This document shows, piece by piece, positions 19,601-27,890 of a DNA stretch of 64,000 bases. The notes under the pieces are model-generated. The model did no database searches and had not been told where the DNA came from. It saw only the letters and a list, made by a program, of their open reading frames with translations. Both the position numbers and the translations under genes were made by a program. Source of the DNA: Methanothrix soehngenii GP6. Lineage in GTDB: Archaea > Halobacteriota > Methanosarcinia > Methanotrichales > Methanotrichaceae. The DNA lies in assembly GCF_000204415.1 (NCBI RefSeq), contig NC_015416.1, positions 1,984,001-2,048,000 of the forward strand, given 5' to 3'. The stretch's first letter is position 1. Each line of letters begins with the position of its first letter.

Positions 19601-20332
19601 TTTATTGATGGTCGTCTCCTTGCCGCTCGACAGATCCATAAAGGCGATATCGGATTCTCCTGTGCGGTTGTCTGCCCAGGCTACGATGTCTTTGCTGACC
19701 GAGGGAAACGACTGATCACCGGGACCGGTAGAAACGGCGGATTCTTTGCCGGTGGAGATGTCATACATATAGATATCAAAATCACCGGAACGCTCATCCA
19801 TCCATACAATTCGGTCATCGCTGATCTTGGGCCTGATCTGCTCGCCCTTTGCAGAGGATATCTCCACCTCATTTCTGGAGGAGAGGTCTAGAAGATGGAT
19901 CTGATAGGTGCCTTTGCGGTCATCTGCCCAGACCACTCTATTTCCGCTGATGTCCGGTTGAGTCTGGTTTCCCTCTGCGGTGGTGATCGCGGACTCGGTT
20001 TTGTTGATGACATCATACATATAGATGTCCCCGTTACCGGAGCGCATATCCTGCCAGACGATGCGTTCACCGGAGACGGCGGGACTGATCTGGAAGAAGG
20101 GATCGATACAAACCCATCTCTCCAGGCCGGTCTCCAGGTCGTACATGAATATGTCATAATTTCCGCTCCTGTTATCCGACCAGGCCACGACGTATTCATC
20201 TATTGCAGGCTGCAGCTGCTCTGAGCCCACAATGATCGCTATAGGACGCTCCTTTCCAAAGTCAGCCCCGCTGGCCGCTCCCGCCAAGAGGAGGGCCGCC
20301 GTTATGATCAAAAGCCTAATTGCCTTATGCAT
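16682..20332 (-). CDS. secreted giant beta-propeller protein (TolB/WD40-like repeats)
   Basis: 1216 residues. A signal peptide (LLIITAALLLAGAASG, residues 7-22) precedes about 28 repeats of roughly 40 residues with a core such as D-x-V-V-W-x-D-N-R-x-G-N-W-D-I-Y-x-Y-D. Each repeat resembles a TolB or WD40-like blade; 28 would fit four seven-bladed propellers, though this is arithmetic and not a structure prediction. The conserved D-N-R-x-G-x-x-D loops could bind metal or sugars. The last repeats are the best conserved, while repeats 19-25 are degenerate. ATG 20332 has a weak GTGATGAG upstream. It is one of several large exported repeat proteins here. Partner unknown. Confidence 0.8.
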   Translation of the reverse strand: MHKAIRLLIITAALLLAGAASGADFGKERPIAIIVGSEQLQPAIDEYVVAWSDNRSGNYDIFMYDLETGLERWVCIDPFFQISPAVSGERIVWQDMRSGNGDIYMYDVINKTESAITTAEGNQTQPDISGNRVVWADDRKGTYQIHLLDLSSRNEVEISSAKGEQIRPKISDDRIVWMDERSGDFDIYMYDISTGKESAVSTGPGDQSFPSVSKDIVAWADNRTGESDIAFMDLSSGKETTINKSGIQTDPRVYGRYIAYLNNHTDINLYDIETSADIALAPGSIKMEPAISERGVVWTDYRKGTNDPDIQMFDFEILADISITSGPFNHTNPSISEDSVVWTDNRDGNFNVYLFNITTGKETQITEDSFDHSSPDISNKNLIWTDMSLGNLQIFLRNLSTKETKQVTIDQSDHRYGMIDGNNIIWIDARSGGEQIYLYDIITGQEKQITAAQSLKLSPVIHQDRIVWIDSRSGEDKWDLYLYNLTTGEETAICTNPARQAQPWIWGDNVVWADGRNGNWDIYAYDLATNTERAVVIDTANQGNPVVHGNYLAWLDVRQGNSDIYLFDLRKGVEVPVATLPTQQTPNDGKGDPYQIKPYHSSKIISDNKIVWMDNSDGYSQIKMRYINSDPLLLLEADYPSTNGSLLVWSDNRRGNWNIYGFDFFTRSEKPITKGDYDQLYPKASGDIVVYSDYRSGDSDIYMTNIATGVESPVATGKRDQMWPSISGDLVVWQDNSSGNWDIYMKELSTDKTTPIYKGSGQQMYPAISGDLVVWQDSRNGDFDIYVKDLVNGTETKLTGDGDQLYPDISGYTIAWQDATTGDISYYFWDKKWGKTYPREGEQTNPVVSGNYIAYVDGSGEDTSIRKLDLASWKDELVQAGPGQAKPSMDKKLVWINTHSGKPRSVAVAAGQTSVISKVPGDQSHPVVGGNDQVGYYVAWMDNRTGDPDVYVYSLAQELELPLAASPYEDMYPDIRGNIIAWVARNPDNQYQIEDYWCIRTFDISIDNSTELVYGLENSTPISLSDDYLAYLRKTYFGWMVYSRPLYEKETAPESPPSGINVRAGGDYLVFQNNKAGSWDIFLWKQGMGTQPVSIVADPADQINASTDGRTVVWQDNRNGNWDIYAYDLNTSKEMQITTDSADQINPDVENGVIVWQDKRNGDWDIYVYDQNVGRETPICTDPGNQMEPRIRTGRIVWTDDRSGDKDIYIYENYMP

Positions 20333-20516
20333 CTCATCACTCTGTGATCGATCTATGATGTTCTTCCTCGATACTTGTCTGATGGTTTTGGCGAACCACT
20401 ATAAGGACTTTTCTCGACGTTTGCCGTGATCAATCCAAAAGGATTTGGATCCATTGTCGGCGGCACCCAAAGGCAATGGTCCTCTCTTCAGGGCCTGGAT
20501 GGATCGATCCGGCGCT

Positions 20517-21923
20517 CTAACGGATCATCGTCCGGCCAAGGCTCACAAGGAATAAAGCAAGGAGCAGCCAGCCCAGGATGAACTCCAATGTGGCCAGGTA
20601 GCGGTAGACTCCTACTGGGTACCACTTGACCTGGGTCTTGGCGGTGAAGACCATGGCGCTGAAATATAGGTTGTCCAGGAACGTGAGCTCCTCGTTTTGA
20701 CCCTGGAGGTATTCAGATCCATTCAGAGGCTCCACCACGATTCCCATTCCCTGCCAGTAGAGAAATGCGAACAGCAGGATGAAAAAGCAGCTCAAGAAGA
20801 CGGTATATCTGGGCCGAACCCCATAACCGCAGGAGATCCAGGCCAGGCCGTCCAAGAGCTTGGACCAGTTGATCTTTCGGTTTTCCCCTTCCCGGATGGC
20901 AAAGCTCTTGCCCGCCTGGCTCGCGCGACGGTAGTGGTAATAGCAGTCGTCTGCATCCTCGAACCACTCCAGGTTCCTGTAGTTCCTGGCCAAAGAGAGG
21001 TAGGTTTCGCCATCATATCTCAGGTGATTGCACAGCACTGGCCATCTGGCCTCCAGACGGTTGAACTCCGCGTTTTGAAGGGACAACTGACCGGAGATCT
21101 GTGCTCTTGAGAGACGCATTTTATTGATGCTAGCGCCTGCAAAGGTGATCTCTCTTTGGAAACTGGCCGCGGAACAGTCTGCTGTCTTCATGAATGCCGT
21201 CCCATCGAAGAGCGCATCCTCCTGAAAGTGGGCAGAGGCGAAGCTGACCATTGCCAGAAAGGTAGCAGAAGAGAAGCTCGCCTCCTGGCGAAAGGTCGAG
21301 CCGCTGAGGTCAAGAGGTTCGCGGAATATAGAATTGATGAAATTGACCCTCCCTAAAAAAACCGAGTTCCTGATCTCGATGCGAGAGGCCAGTACATGGG
21401 CCAGAGCGGACATATCCCGAGACCTTTCATTGTGAGTCAACTACTCCGGCCTAAAGACCGGAGCTTGTAACTGAGGTAAGATGTTTCCCCGCTACAATAG
21501 GCTGGTTGACACCGACTTGCAAAATCGGTCGAGCCATTTCGTGGTCGAGGCAGCCCGTAAACAGATCATAGCTTCAAATGCATTTCAGCTTAGGCATTGC
21601 TGCCTATTCCGATCTGAGTCAGTGTGTGTCTCTCAGTCATCCCACCGAACCGTTGGCTCCGAAGAGTGTCTTGTGGTCTGAGAAAACAACATGTGGAGAT
21701 GGTATTATGAGAATAAGTATGTTTGTATTGCATTGCGAAAGTAATCCTGGAAAGCGTACGGCTTTCCTCTCCGGCCTGAGGTTTCTATGAAGGGCAGATC
21801 AAGTCTGGATAGGTCAATATCGCCAGCTATCGCCGCGTGCTCATAGATGACTGGCTCTCCACGTTCGATCCTCTCCAGGATCTCGCGGGCCTCAATCACG
21901 GGGAGATTTGATCCTTCTACCAT
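20517..21923 (-). pseudogene. pentapeptide-repeat ion-channel-like protein, interrupted by a 351-bp element
   Basis: The N-terminal piece (ATG 21921-21923) reads MVEGSNLPVIEAREILER...GDIDLSRLDLPF, and the C-terminal piece resumes at HNERSRDMSALAHVLASRIE. Removing 21436-21786 joins them in frame, giving 351 residues. The middle (about 70-170) is a run of pentapeptide-like units (A-x-F-x-x style, for example SGSTFRQEASFSSATF). The C-terminus has two membrane helices (YTVFLSCFFILLFAFLYW and a last helix LGWLLLALFLVSLG) flanking a pore-loop-like segment, as in two-span ion channels. The segment at the filter position is TAKTQVKWYPVG, not the TVGYGD of potassium channels. As sequenced the gene is split, and its products would be truncated. 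Confidence 0.75.
21436..21786 (-). mobile_element. 351-bp non-autonomous IS200/IS605-type element (MITE/PATE-like)
   Basis: Read on the minus strand. The left end starts just after TTCAT (a plausible IS200/IS605 target) and carries a perfect 7-bp hairpin, GGAAAGC-CGTAC-GCTTTCC, about 20 bases in. The right end carries CTCCGG-(8 nt)-CCGGAG followed by TAGTTGAC, the layout of IS605/IS1341 right ends, where the 3' end of the tnpB-associated omega/reRNA lies. No tnpA or tnpB is present. Termini were set by requiring excision to restore the interrupted gene's frame, which it does with no bases lost. There is no target duplication, as expected for single-strand Y1 transposition. Mobility depends on an enzyme in trans. 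Confidence 0.65.
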
Positions 21924-22034
21924 GCGGTCGCCTCTCTCAATCCACTATCTTAATCCTTTTTGATAGCTTCTCCCAAATCAGCAACGACTTTATACTCCTT
22001 CCGATAACCCCTAACACACCGGGAGGAACTTTAG

Positions 22035-23255
22035 TTGAAGGATTATCTCACGATGGAAGATGTCAAACTCGATAATAAAAGGGTCCTGGTTAGAGTCGAC
22101 TTCAACTCCCCCATGGACCCGAGCGGAAATATCCTGGATGACAAGCGGATCAAGAGCCATTTAGATACTTTGCGTGCTCTGGAGGATTGCCGGGTGGTCC
22201 TCATGGCCCATCAGAGCAGGGCGGGAAAGAAGGACTATACCACCATGGAAGCCCATGCCCGCTCTGCCACCAGACTCCTTCGACGCGATGTTGCCTATAT
22301 CGATGACATCTTCGGCTCTCATGCTCGAGAGGCCATAAGATCCCTAATGCCAGGGGAGGTTCTTCTCCTGGAGAACACCCGCTTTTATGCAGAAGAGAAC
22401 ATGAACCGCACGCCTGCCGATCATGCTAAAAGCCATATGGTGAAGAGGCTGGCTCCTCTATTCGATCTGTTCATAAATGACGCTTTTGCCGTCTCCCATC
22501 GCTCTCATTGTTCTGTAGTCGGATTCACCGAGGTTCTGCCCAGCATTGCCGGCCTTCTGATGGACAAAGAGATCACTGCTCTGGACAAAGGGCTGAAGGG
22601 CGATGAGCATCCCACGATCTACTCATTAGGAGGTACCAAAGCGGACGACTCCATCAAGGTGATAGAGAATGTGCTGCGGCGCGGCGGAGCGGACAAGATT
22701 CTGACCTCCGGGGTTGTAGCTACTGTCTTCTTGATGGCAGCAGGAATCAATGTTGGTGAAGCCAATCGAAAGTTCGTAGAGGATCAGGAGTATCTTGAGC
22801 AGATACCGGTTGCAGCTAAGCTTCTGGCAGAGTATCCGGACAAGATCGCAATGCCGGTGGATGTGGCCCTGAATAAGAATGGAGAGAGGATCGACGTCGC
22901 AGTCTCCGCCCTTTCCAACGATCTGCCTATAGCGGACATAGGTCTGGAGACCATAGTCGATTATTCCAAAGAGCTAAAGGATGCTCGGGTTACAGTCATG
23001 AACGGGCCGGCAGGGATATTTGAGCAGGAGAAGTTCAAATTGGGGACATCTGAGCTCCTGAAGGCCTCAGCCGAGTCGGACTACTCCATCGCCGGCGGAG
23101 GGCATAGCGTGGCCGCCATCGAACAGCTGGGGCTGGAGTCCAAGTTCTCTCATGTGAGCATGGGCGGCGGTGCGAGCATCACCTACCTATCGGGAGAGCC
23201 CCTGCCGGGAATTGAAGCCCTGAAAAAGTACGCTCTAAAAGTACGCAAGGCTTAG
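22035..23255 (+). CDS. pgk: phosphoglycerate kinase
   Basis: 406 residues, archaeal length. Pgk transfers phosphate between 1,3-bisphosphoglycerate and ADP in glycolysis/gluconeogenesis; in an acetate-using methanogen it mostly runs toward hexose synthesis. Visible: VLVRVDFNSPMDPSGNILDD at the N-terminus with the substrate Arg and Asp/Asn; LMAHQSRAGKKD; the HRSHCSVVGF block; and the C-terminal GGGHSVAAIE nucleotide-binding loop. The start is TTG at 22035, supported by GGGAGGA at 22021-22027 with normal spacing; ATG 22053 is the alternative. It stands alone, flanked by the interrupted channel gene and a convergent DHH gene. Confidence 0.95.
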   Translation: MKDYLTMEDVKLDNKRVLVRVDFNSPMDPSGNILDDKRIKSHLDTLRALEDCRVVLMAHQSRAGKKDYTTMEAHARSATRLLRRDVAYIDDIFGSHAREAIRSLMPGEVLLLENTRFYAEENMNRTPADHAKSHMVKRLAPLFDLFINDAFAVSHRSHCSVVGFTEVLPSIAGLLMDKEITALDKGLKGDEHPTIYSLGGTKADDSIKVIENVLRRGGADKILTSGVVATVFLMAAGINVGEANRKFVEDQEYLEQIPVAAKLLAEYPDKIAMPVDVALNKNGERIDVAVSALSNDLPIADIGLETIVDYSKELKDARVTVMNGPAGIFEQEKFKLGTSELLKASAESDYSIAGGGHSVAAIEQLGLESKFSHVSMGGGASITYLSGEPLPGIEALKKYALKVRKA

Positions 23256-23265
23256 AAAAGAAATA

Positions 23266-24204
23266 TCAGGGCAGCAACTCTGCCACCCTATTTCTGCATT
23301 CCTGCAGAAGGGCTTCAGGATCGCCCCTGGCATCAAAGGAGGCTGCCGAACTGTGGCCTCCGCCGTCACCTCCATGGGCTCTGCCGATGTCACCCAGGAT
23401 CTGGTTGAGGTTCAAGCCGGCATTCGCTGCTTTGCGGCTGGACCGGGCGCTGATCCTGACCCGATCGCCATGCCTTCCGGCTACAAATGCCACGTCTGCC
23501 CCCAGGTCTATCAGCGCTGCTGCCGATGAGCCCTCGAAGGAGTTGATCCTGGAGGCGGCTATCAGCCATTCTCCCCGGCGCTCGATCTTTGCCCGGGAGG
23601 CTGCCTTGAGGACTGCTATCCTCTGAGAGATGTCCGGGGCAACGGATAGGGCCTGCAATGCCTCTTCATAATCAAATCCTCCTGCCTCTAGTAGCTCTGA
23701 GGCCGCCAGAAATGACTCCGCGCTGGCTCGCTTGAACCGCCCAGTGTCCGAGATAATCCCCGCCATTAACCCCAGGGCCATCTCCCTGCTCGGCTGCCGT
23801 CCATTGTCCTTCAGGATCTTCCAGACGATCTCCGCAGTGGATTTGGCCGGCCTTTGGATATAGAATTCTGCCTTGTGGGTCAGCCCTTCATCCTGGTGGT
23901 GGTCTATGAGTCCATATCTGGCAAGCTGGATTCTGCCCAGCTGCAACTGGACGGATGTGTCCACCACCACAATCAGGTCCCAGCCCTCTTCTGAGGGATC
24001 GATCAGTATATGTGCTCCTATGATATCAGATAGAGCCTCTCCGATGCGGCTCAGGTCGTCTATCGCCCCCACTGTCCCTCCGAAGGCCCCGGCCAGGGCA
24101 AAGGCGCTCCCTATGGCATCAGGGTCGGCGTTGCGGTGGCACAGGTACAGGACGTTTTTGTATCTGCTGACGATGGAGCCGAACTCGGCCTCTGAGATGA
24201 GCAT
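23266..24204 (-). CDS. DHH-family phosphoesterase
   Basis: 312 residues. DHH/DHHA1 proteins (RecJ-, NrnA- and GdpP-like) use two metal ions to hydrolyse nucleic acid ends, nanoRNA or cyclic dinucleotides. Visible: CHRNADPDAIGSAFAL (motif I with DxD-type Asp) near residue 25; a VVVDTSVQLQL segment; LIDHHQD, the DHH motif itself, near 115; and the C-terminal DHHA1 GGGHSSAA near 285. An in-frame extension up to 24699 is rejected because it lies antisense to the phosphoribosyltransferase gene; ATG 24204 starts right before the conserved domain. Divergent from that gene with 54 bp between them. Substrate not determinable; nanoRNA or oligonucleotide turnover is likely. Confidence 0.85.
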   Translation of the reverse strand: MLISEAEFGSIVSRYKNVLYLCHRNADPDAIGSAFALAGAFGGTVGAIDDLSRIGEALSDIIGAHILIDPSEEGWDLIVVVDTSVQLQLGRIQLARYGLIDHHQDEGLTHKAEFYIQRPAKSTAEIVWKILKDNGRQPSREMALGLMAGIISDTGRFKRASAESFLAASELLEAGGFDYEEALQALSVAPDISQRIAVLKAASRAKIERRGEWLIAASRINSFEGSSAAALIDLGADVAFVAGRHGDRVRISARSSRKAANAGLNLNQILGDIGRAHGGDGGGHSSAASFDARGDPEALLQECRNRVAELLP

Positions 24205-24258
24205 AAGAGAATTGGTCAAATCCAAAGAGATAAGTTCTTTCCCGCCAGACAATATTTT

Positions 24259-24894
24259 ATGCTCTTTATGGATAGATCCCAGGCAGGAAAGGCGCTGGCA
24301 GGGGCCCTGGACGGGTTTATAGGCCAGGATTCGGTGGTCTATGCCCTTCCCAGAGGTGGGGTGGTCCTGGGATATGAAGTAGCCCGCCACCTTGATGCTC
24401 CGATGGATCTGCTCATAACCCGAAAGATCGGCTATCCCGGCAGCCGGGAATGCGCCGTCTGCGCAATATCCGAGGATGGGGAGATGATATGCGACAGCTT
24501 GGGCGCTTCCCGCCTGGATCCCGCATGGCTCGGCGTGCGGGCAGAAGAGGAGATGGAAGAGGCGAACAGGCGGCGAAGAGCCTATCTTGAAGGCAGACCG
24601 CCCCTGAATGCGGGAGGGAAGGTGGCCATAGTGGTTGACGACGGCATGGCCACCGGGCTTACCGTCCTCCTGGCCATTATGGTGCTGAAAAAGCAACATC
24701 CTAAGAGTATAGTGGTTGCCGTTCCCGTCTCTTCGATGGAGGCAGCAGAGAAGATCAGAAGAGAGGCCGATGAGCTTGTCGCCCTGGATGTGCCCCCTGA
24801 TTTCTGTTCAGTATCTGAGCATTACGAGGAGTTTGCACAGCTTGAGGATGAGGATGTCATCCGTCTCCTCAGGGCGGCGGAAAAGAGGGAATAG
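24259..24894 (+). CDS. phosphoribosyltransferase family protein
   Basis: 211 residues. Type I phosphoribosyltransferases bind PRPP with a short acidic loop; here it is VAIVVDDGMATGLTVLLA at about residues 122-139. The N-terminal hood contains VVYALPRGGVVLGYEVA and DLLITRKIGYPG, typical of the stand-alone archaeal/bacterial group annotated only as phosphoribosyltransferase, whose natural base is not known. Near the C-terminus is VPVSSMEAAEKIRREADELV. It shares a short intergenic region with the divergent DHH gene and could use the same control region. GC-rich, housekeeping-like codon use. Confidence 0.85.
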   Translation: MLFMDRSQAGKALAGALDGFIGQDSVVYALPRGGVVLGYEVARHLDAPMDLLITRKIGYPGSRECAVCAISEDGEMICDSLGASRLDPAWLGVRAEEEMEEANRRRRAYLEGRPPLNAGGKVAIVVDDGMATGLTVLLAIMVLKKQHPKSIVVAVPVSSMEAAEKIRREADELVALDVPPDFCSVSEHYEEFAQLEDEDVIRLLRAAEKRE

Positions 24895-24948
24895 TATCGT
24901 CTCCCGATCAAAACGGTCTGCTCCGACTGCAACCGCAGTCAGTGGCAC

Positions 24949-27420
24949 TTAGCTCTTATCTTTTACATGAAGATCGGGAAGGACAAATGGGGTATAAACC
25001 AGACCGAGGGGATTGTATTCTTTGAGCAGCTTCAACCTGGCCATCCTTATGGCATCTCCGATCGAGCTTTTGTCTTTGAGAAAATGCCCCAGACACGCCT
25101 CGGCGAAGCTACATGCCAGCGGTTCGAAGATGGTGGTCTCTGTCCCAATGACCCCTGCGCTGCCCGAGCGGACGAAGTCGGCAACCAGATTAATTGCCAT
25201 TTCCGGGTCCAGGGCAGTAGTGTGGCAACCATTGATAAAAACCAGTGGTTTGGGTTCTATCCATTCGATGTTGAAAGCATTCAGATTCGATCCATCTATG
25301 AAATCGTTGCCCGTTCCATCTCCGACCTGAAGGTAGGGAATATTGTTAGTGGAAATCCCGCCATGACAGTAGAAATAGATCAGATGCGATTTCGGGCTCT
25401 TTAGGTTATTGATGATCTCCAGCCGCTTATCTGAATAATGCCAGGATATATCGGTCCTGATTTCTCGCAACGCCCTCATATGCCCATCGAGGCGATCGAG
25501 GTTTGTGGCTACACATACCACCATATGCGGACCATCATCCATGACGATCTCCGAGGATGATTCGTCGGGCACAGAGGTGGGAAATCCCAGGATATGCCTG
25601 AAGCCCCAAAATCCACTTGGACAGACGTAGCCATCTGGGTTGCCCATTTCGTCTCGCTTGGAGTGGGGGCATAATCCATTAAAGCATGGTGCTTTGTCCA
25701 AAGGCGAATTGCTCTGAAGTGCGGCGGAGAAAGCCTCGCAGAGCTTGTAGCTACCTGCTTTGGTATCAAGAGGATAATCATAGATCAAAGCTGCCGGGAG
25801 AATCTGGGTGGGCGAGTCCCTTATGGCGATCTGCACCATGCCAGGATTGAGCATCAACCTCGCCAGCTCATTGGTCTTGCTGTGGGTTTTGATGAACTTT
25901 CCAATTATGGCATCATAAAGCAAATACCCTCTTCTGGCCAGAGATATCAGATCCTCTTCAAGCCTCTTGAGACTTAAATTCTCATCAGAAAAGCGATCTA
26001 GATAGCGATAGGTCTGCCCTTCACCCTCCTTCCAGGGCTTTTCTTCCCCCCATGAGGCTTTCCACAGGGCTTTTCTGGCATTCTCTGTCAGATTCTTCAG
26101 TTCGGTCGCCGGTATCACAGCGCTATTCTTGAAAATGGGCTCCTGCTCCTTGGCACCAAAGAAGCTGAGGGTATGGGTGCCATCGCCATTGCTGTTCAGG
26201 AGAATGCTGAGGCGGTGAGGAGCAAAGCCCCTGAGATGATTTGCCCATAGGGTGTGGCTCAGGGTGTAATCAACCTCCGAGCTCAGGGCTCCCTCTTTTT
26301 GCAGGCCATGATTTGCTACGATAGCTCTTATCAGCCTGGATTGGATGAGGATCTGCTCGTAATAAATATTGCAGCGCAACCGGAATGTGCCCTCTTGTGC
26401 CGGTGACTTGACCGGGAAGAGCAGGCGTCGGTTAAGGATATCTACATCTGATACTGCCCGCATTGATGGATCCGGCTGGTGCAACACACGGGCAGTTCCA
26501 TCATCTTGAAGCTCCAGCTCCCCTACATCCGCCCCTTCAGTGATCTCGATCTCACCATCGAAGGGAAAGATGGCTACCACCAGCCTGGCTTTCGGTGGCA
26601 CATAATCAGGAATCGTTGCAGGCGCTGTTTCGATAGATTTCAGAGTTGGCCGGCCAATATCAAGCCAAAAGCAATAGGTCTGACCAGGCTTTAAGGGAGT
26701 CTGAGGATCTAGGGGATTGTCAGCATGCTGCGAGGGTGCAAAGCCGGTGTTGACTGTACGGATCTGAAGGCGAGTCAGAGCTACTCTGAATAGATTCCTT
26801 CTCTCCTCTTCACTCATGGAAGCTATCTGTTCTGGCAGAGACATCCCAATTCCATCGTCCTTAGATGCTACTGATTCGAATACATCTGCCTCATCCTTTC
26901 TCGTCTTTGGAGGAGGATGCCCTTTTTGTTCCGCTTTGGGAGAATAATGTGTCCATCCCCCTCCCTTAAAATCGTCGACACTATTTGAGACCCCCTTGAG
27001 CATCAAATCCCATTTTTCCAGATCTTTAGACGATATCGATGGGCGCCCTTTCAGATCTGCCTCCCAATTTTCCTCTTGAACCAGCTCAGCCTGAACTAAA
27101 ATGCGGTCCTGACTGGTTGTGAGCAGAAGGATCCTTTTCAGCACCTTGATTCTTTCCGGTTGCGAAGTAATCTCGTGCTCAGCTTCATGGGCAGCATCCA
27201 CCAAGGCCTTTTTCCTGGCATCAGAAAGGTGGGCGGATTCAGCCAGCGCCAGGAGTATAAGAGCGCGCTGGTAAGGATCTGAAACTGCATAGGCAATCGA
27301 TATCGCTCTTGAAAGAAGTGGCTCAGTCAGATAAGGCGCGAGGTGAATAAGCAGATCTGGATTGAGCCCCTTCTCGCTAAAGATTGCTTCTTTGAGATCC
27401 CTTATGGATTGTTCGATCAT
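24949..27420 (-). CDS. CHAT-domain (caspase-like) protein
   Basis: 823 residues, no signal peptide. The last 210 residues form a CHAT domain: the catalytic His is in YFYCHGG (H686) and the catalytic Cys in VFINGCHT (C732), 46 residues apart, followed by a G-x-x-G-x-I-G-T-E strand. CHAT proteases include separase-like and Craspase-type enzymes that cleave a specific partner. Residues 1-150 are alpha-helical (LLSRAISIAYAVSDPYQRAL). Residues 230-420 look beta-rich and may be a sensor or interaction domain. It is the last gene of a three-gene minus-strand unit behind two small membrane proteins (gap 59 bp). GAGATGGA precedes ATG 27420. A function in stress response or defence is inferred from the family, not shown. 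Confidence 0.8.
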   Translation of the reverse strand: MIEQSIRDLKEAIFSEKGLNPDLLIHLAPYLTEPLLSRAISIAYAVSDPYQRALILLALAESAHLSDARKKALVDAAHEAEHEITSQPERIKVLKRILLLTTSQDRILVQAELVQEENWEADLKGRPSISSKDLEKWDLMLKGVSNSVDDFKGGGWTHYSPKAEQKGHPPPKTRKDEADVFESVASKDDGIGMSLPEQIASMSEEERRNLFRVALTRLQIRTVNTGFAPSQHADNPLDPQTPLKPGQTYCFWLDIGRPTLKSIETAPATIPDYVPPKARLVVAIFPFDGEIEITEGADVGELELQDDGTARVLHQPDPSMRAVSDVDILNRRLLFPVKSPAQEGTFRLRCNIYYEQILIQSRLIRAIVANHGLQKEGALSSEVDYTLSHTLWANHLRGFAPHRLSILLNSNGDGTHTLSFFGAKEQEPIFKNSAVIPATELKNLTENARKALWKASWGEEKPWKEGEGQTYRYLDRFSDENLSLKRLEEDLISLARRGYLLYDAIIGKFIKTHSKTNELARLMLNPGMVQIAIRDSPTQILPAALIYDYPLDTKAGSYKLCEAFSAALQSNSPLDKAPCFNGLCPHSKRDEMGNPDGYVCPSGFWGFRHILGFPTSVPDESSSEIVMDDGPHMVVCVATNLDRLDGHMRALREIRTDISWHYSDKRLEIINNLKSPKSHLIYFYCHGGISTNNIPYLQVGDGTGNDFIDGSNLNAFNIEWIEPKPLVFINGCHTTALDPEMAINLVADFVRSGSAGVIGTETTIFEPLACSFAEACLGHFLKDKSSIGDAIRMARLKLLKEYNPLGLVYTPFVLPDLHVKDKS

Positions 27421-27479
27421 TCCATCTCACACATCCCTTTTTCCCAGGAGCAATTATGAGCGCCCATCCAGCGTCTTCA

Positions 27480-27890
27480 TCAATCCGGGGGAACTTTGCC
27501 TCCGCTGCCATCTCCCGCGTTCATTGGCGTCACCGTCACTGCAGTGCCCGGTGGGATCACATAGTCGCTGGAGGGCTTTCTGCGTCGTCCGTCTAAGAAC
27601 CAGTCAATATTGAAGTTATCAGATCTCGATACCATTACAATCAGGGAGAGGAAGTAGGAGAAAAAGCCAATGGCAAGCCCTATGCCATATGCTCCGAAGA
27701 GGCCGCCCTCTCGATCGAATAGAGCGAGGACTGCGCTCCCGCCTATGACGCCAATCAATGCTGCCAGGTCGCTCAGCTGGACATCGCCTTTTCTATACCG
27801 ATTTATTAGATAAACATACCATCCGATTATGGTGCCAAATAGCAGCGCGCCTATCAACTGAATCATCTGAATTACCGATTCATCTAACAT
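27480..27890 (-). CDS. small membrane protein in the CHAT operon
   Basis: 136 residues. Three hydrophobic segments (about 10-28, 42-58 and 65-88: IQLIGALLFGTIIGWYVYL, LAALIGVIGGSAVLALF, AYGIGLAIGFFSYFLSLIVM) are followed by a basic, then Gly/Pro-rich cytoplasmic or external tail of about 45 residues ending VPPD. AAAGGAGG lies 8 bases before the ATG, inside the upstream gene, and the two genes overlap by 11 bp, so expression is coupled. It precedes the CHAT gene and could be a membrane anchor, partner or substrate of it; this is inference. No family recognised. Confidence 0.7.
   Translation of the reverse strand: MLDESVIQMIQLIGALLFGTIIGWYVYLINRYRKGDVQLSDLAALIGVIGGSAVLALFDREGGLFGAYGIGLAIGFFSYFLSLIVMVSRSDNFNIDWFLDGRRRKPSSDYVIPPGTAVTVTPMNAGDGSGGKVPPD

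Noticed and set aside
16682-20332. Several long plus-strand frames opposite the propeller gene
   Set aside because: They mirror the repeated codons of the propeller gene, have no ribosome binding sites and no recognisable domains.
21436-21786. A tnpB gene within the 351-bp element
   Set aside because: No reading frame in the element has zinc-finger or RuvC motifs; it is too short.
24205-24699. N-terminal extension of the DHH protein
   Set aside because: It lies fully antisense to the phosphoribosyltransferase gene, and the conserved DHH region begins right after ATG 24204.
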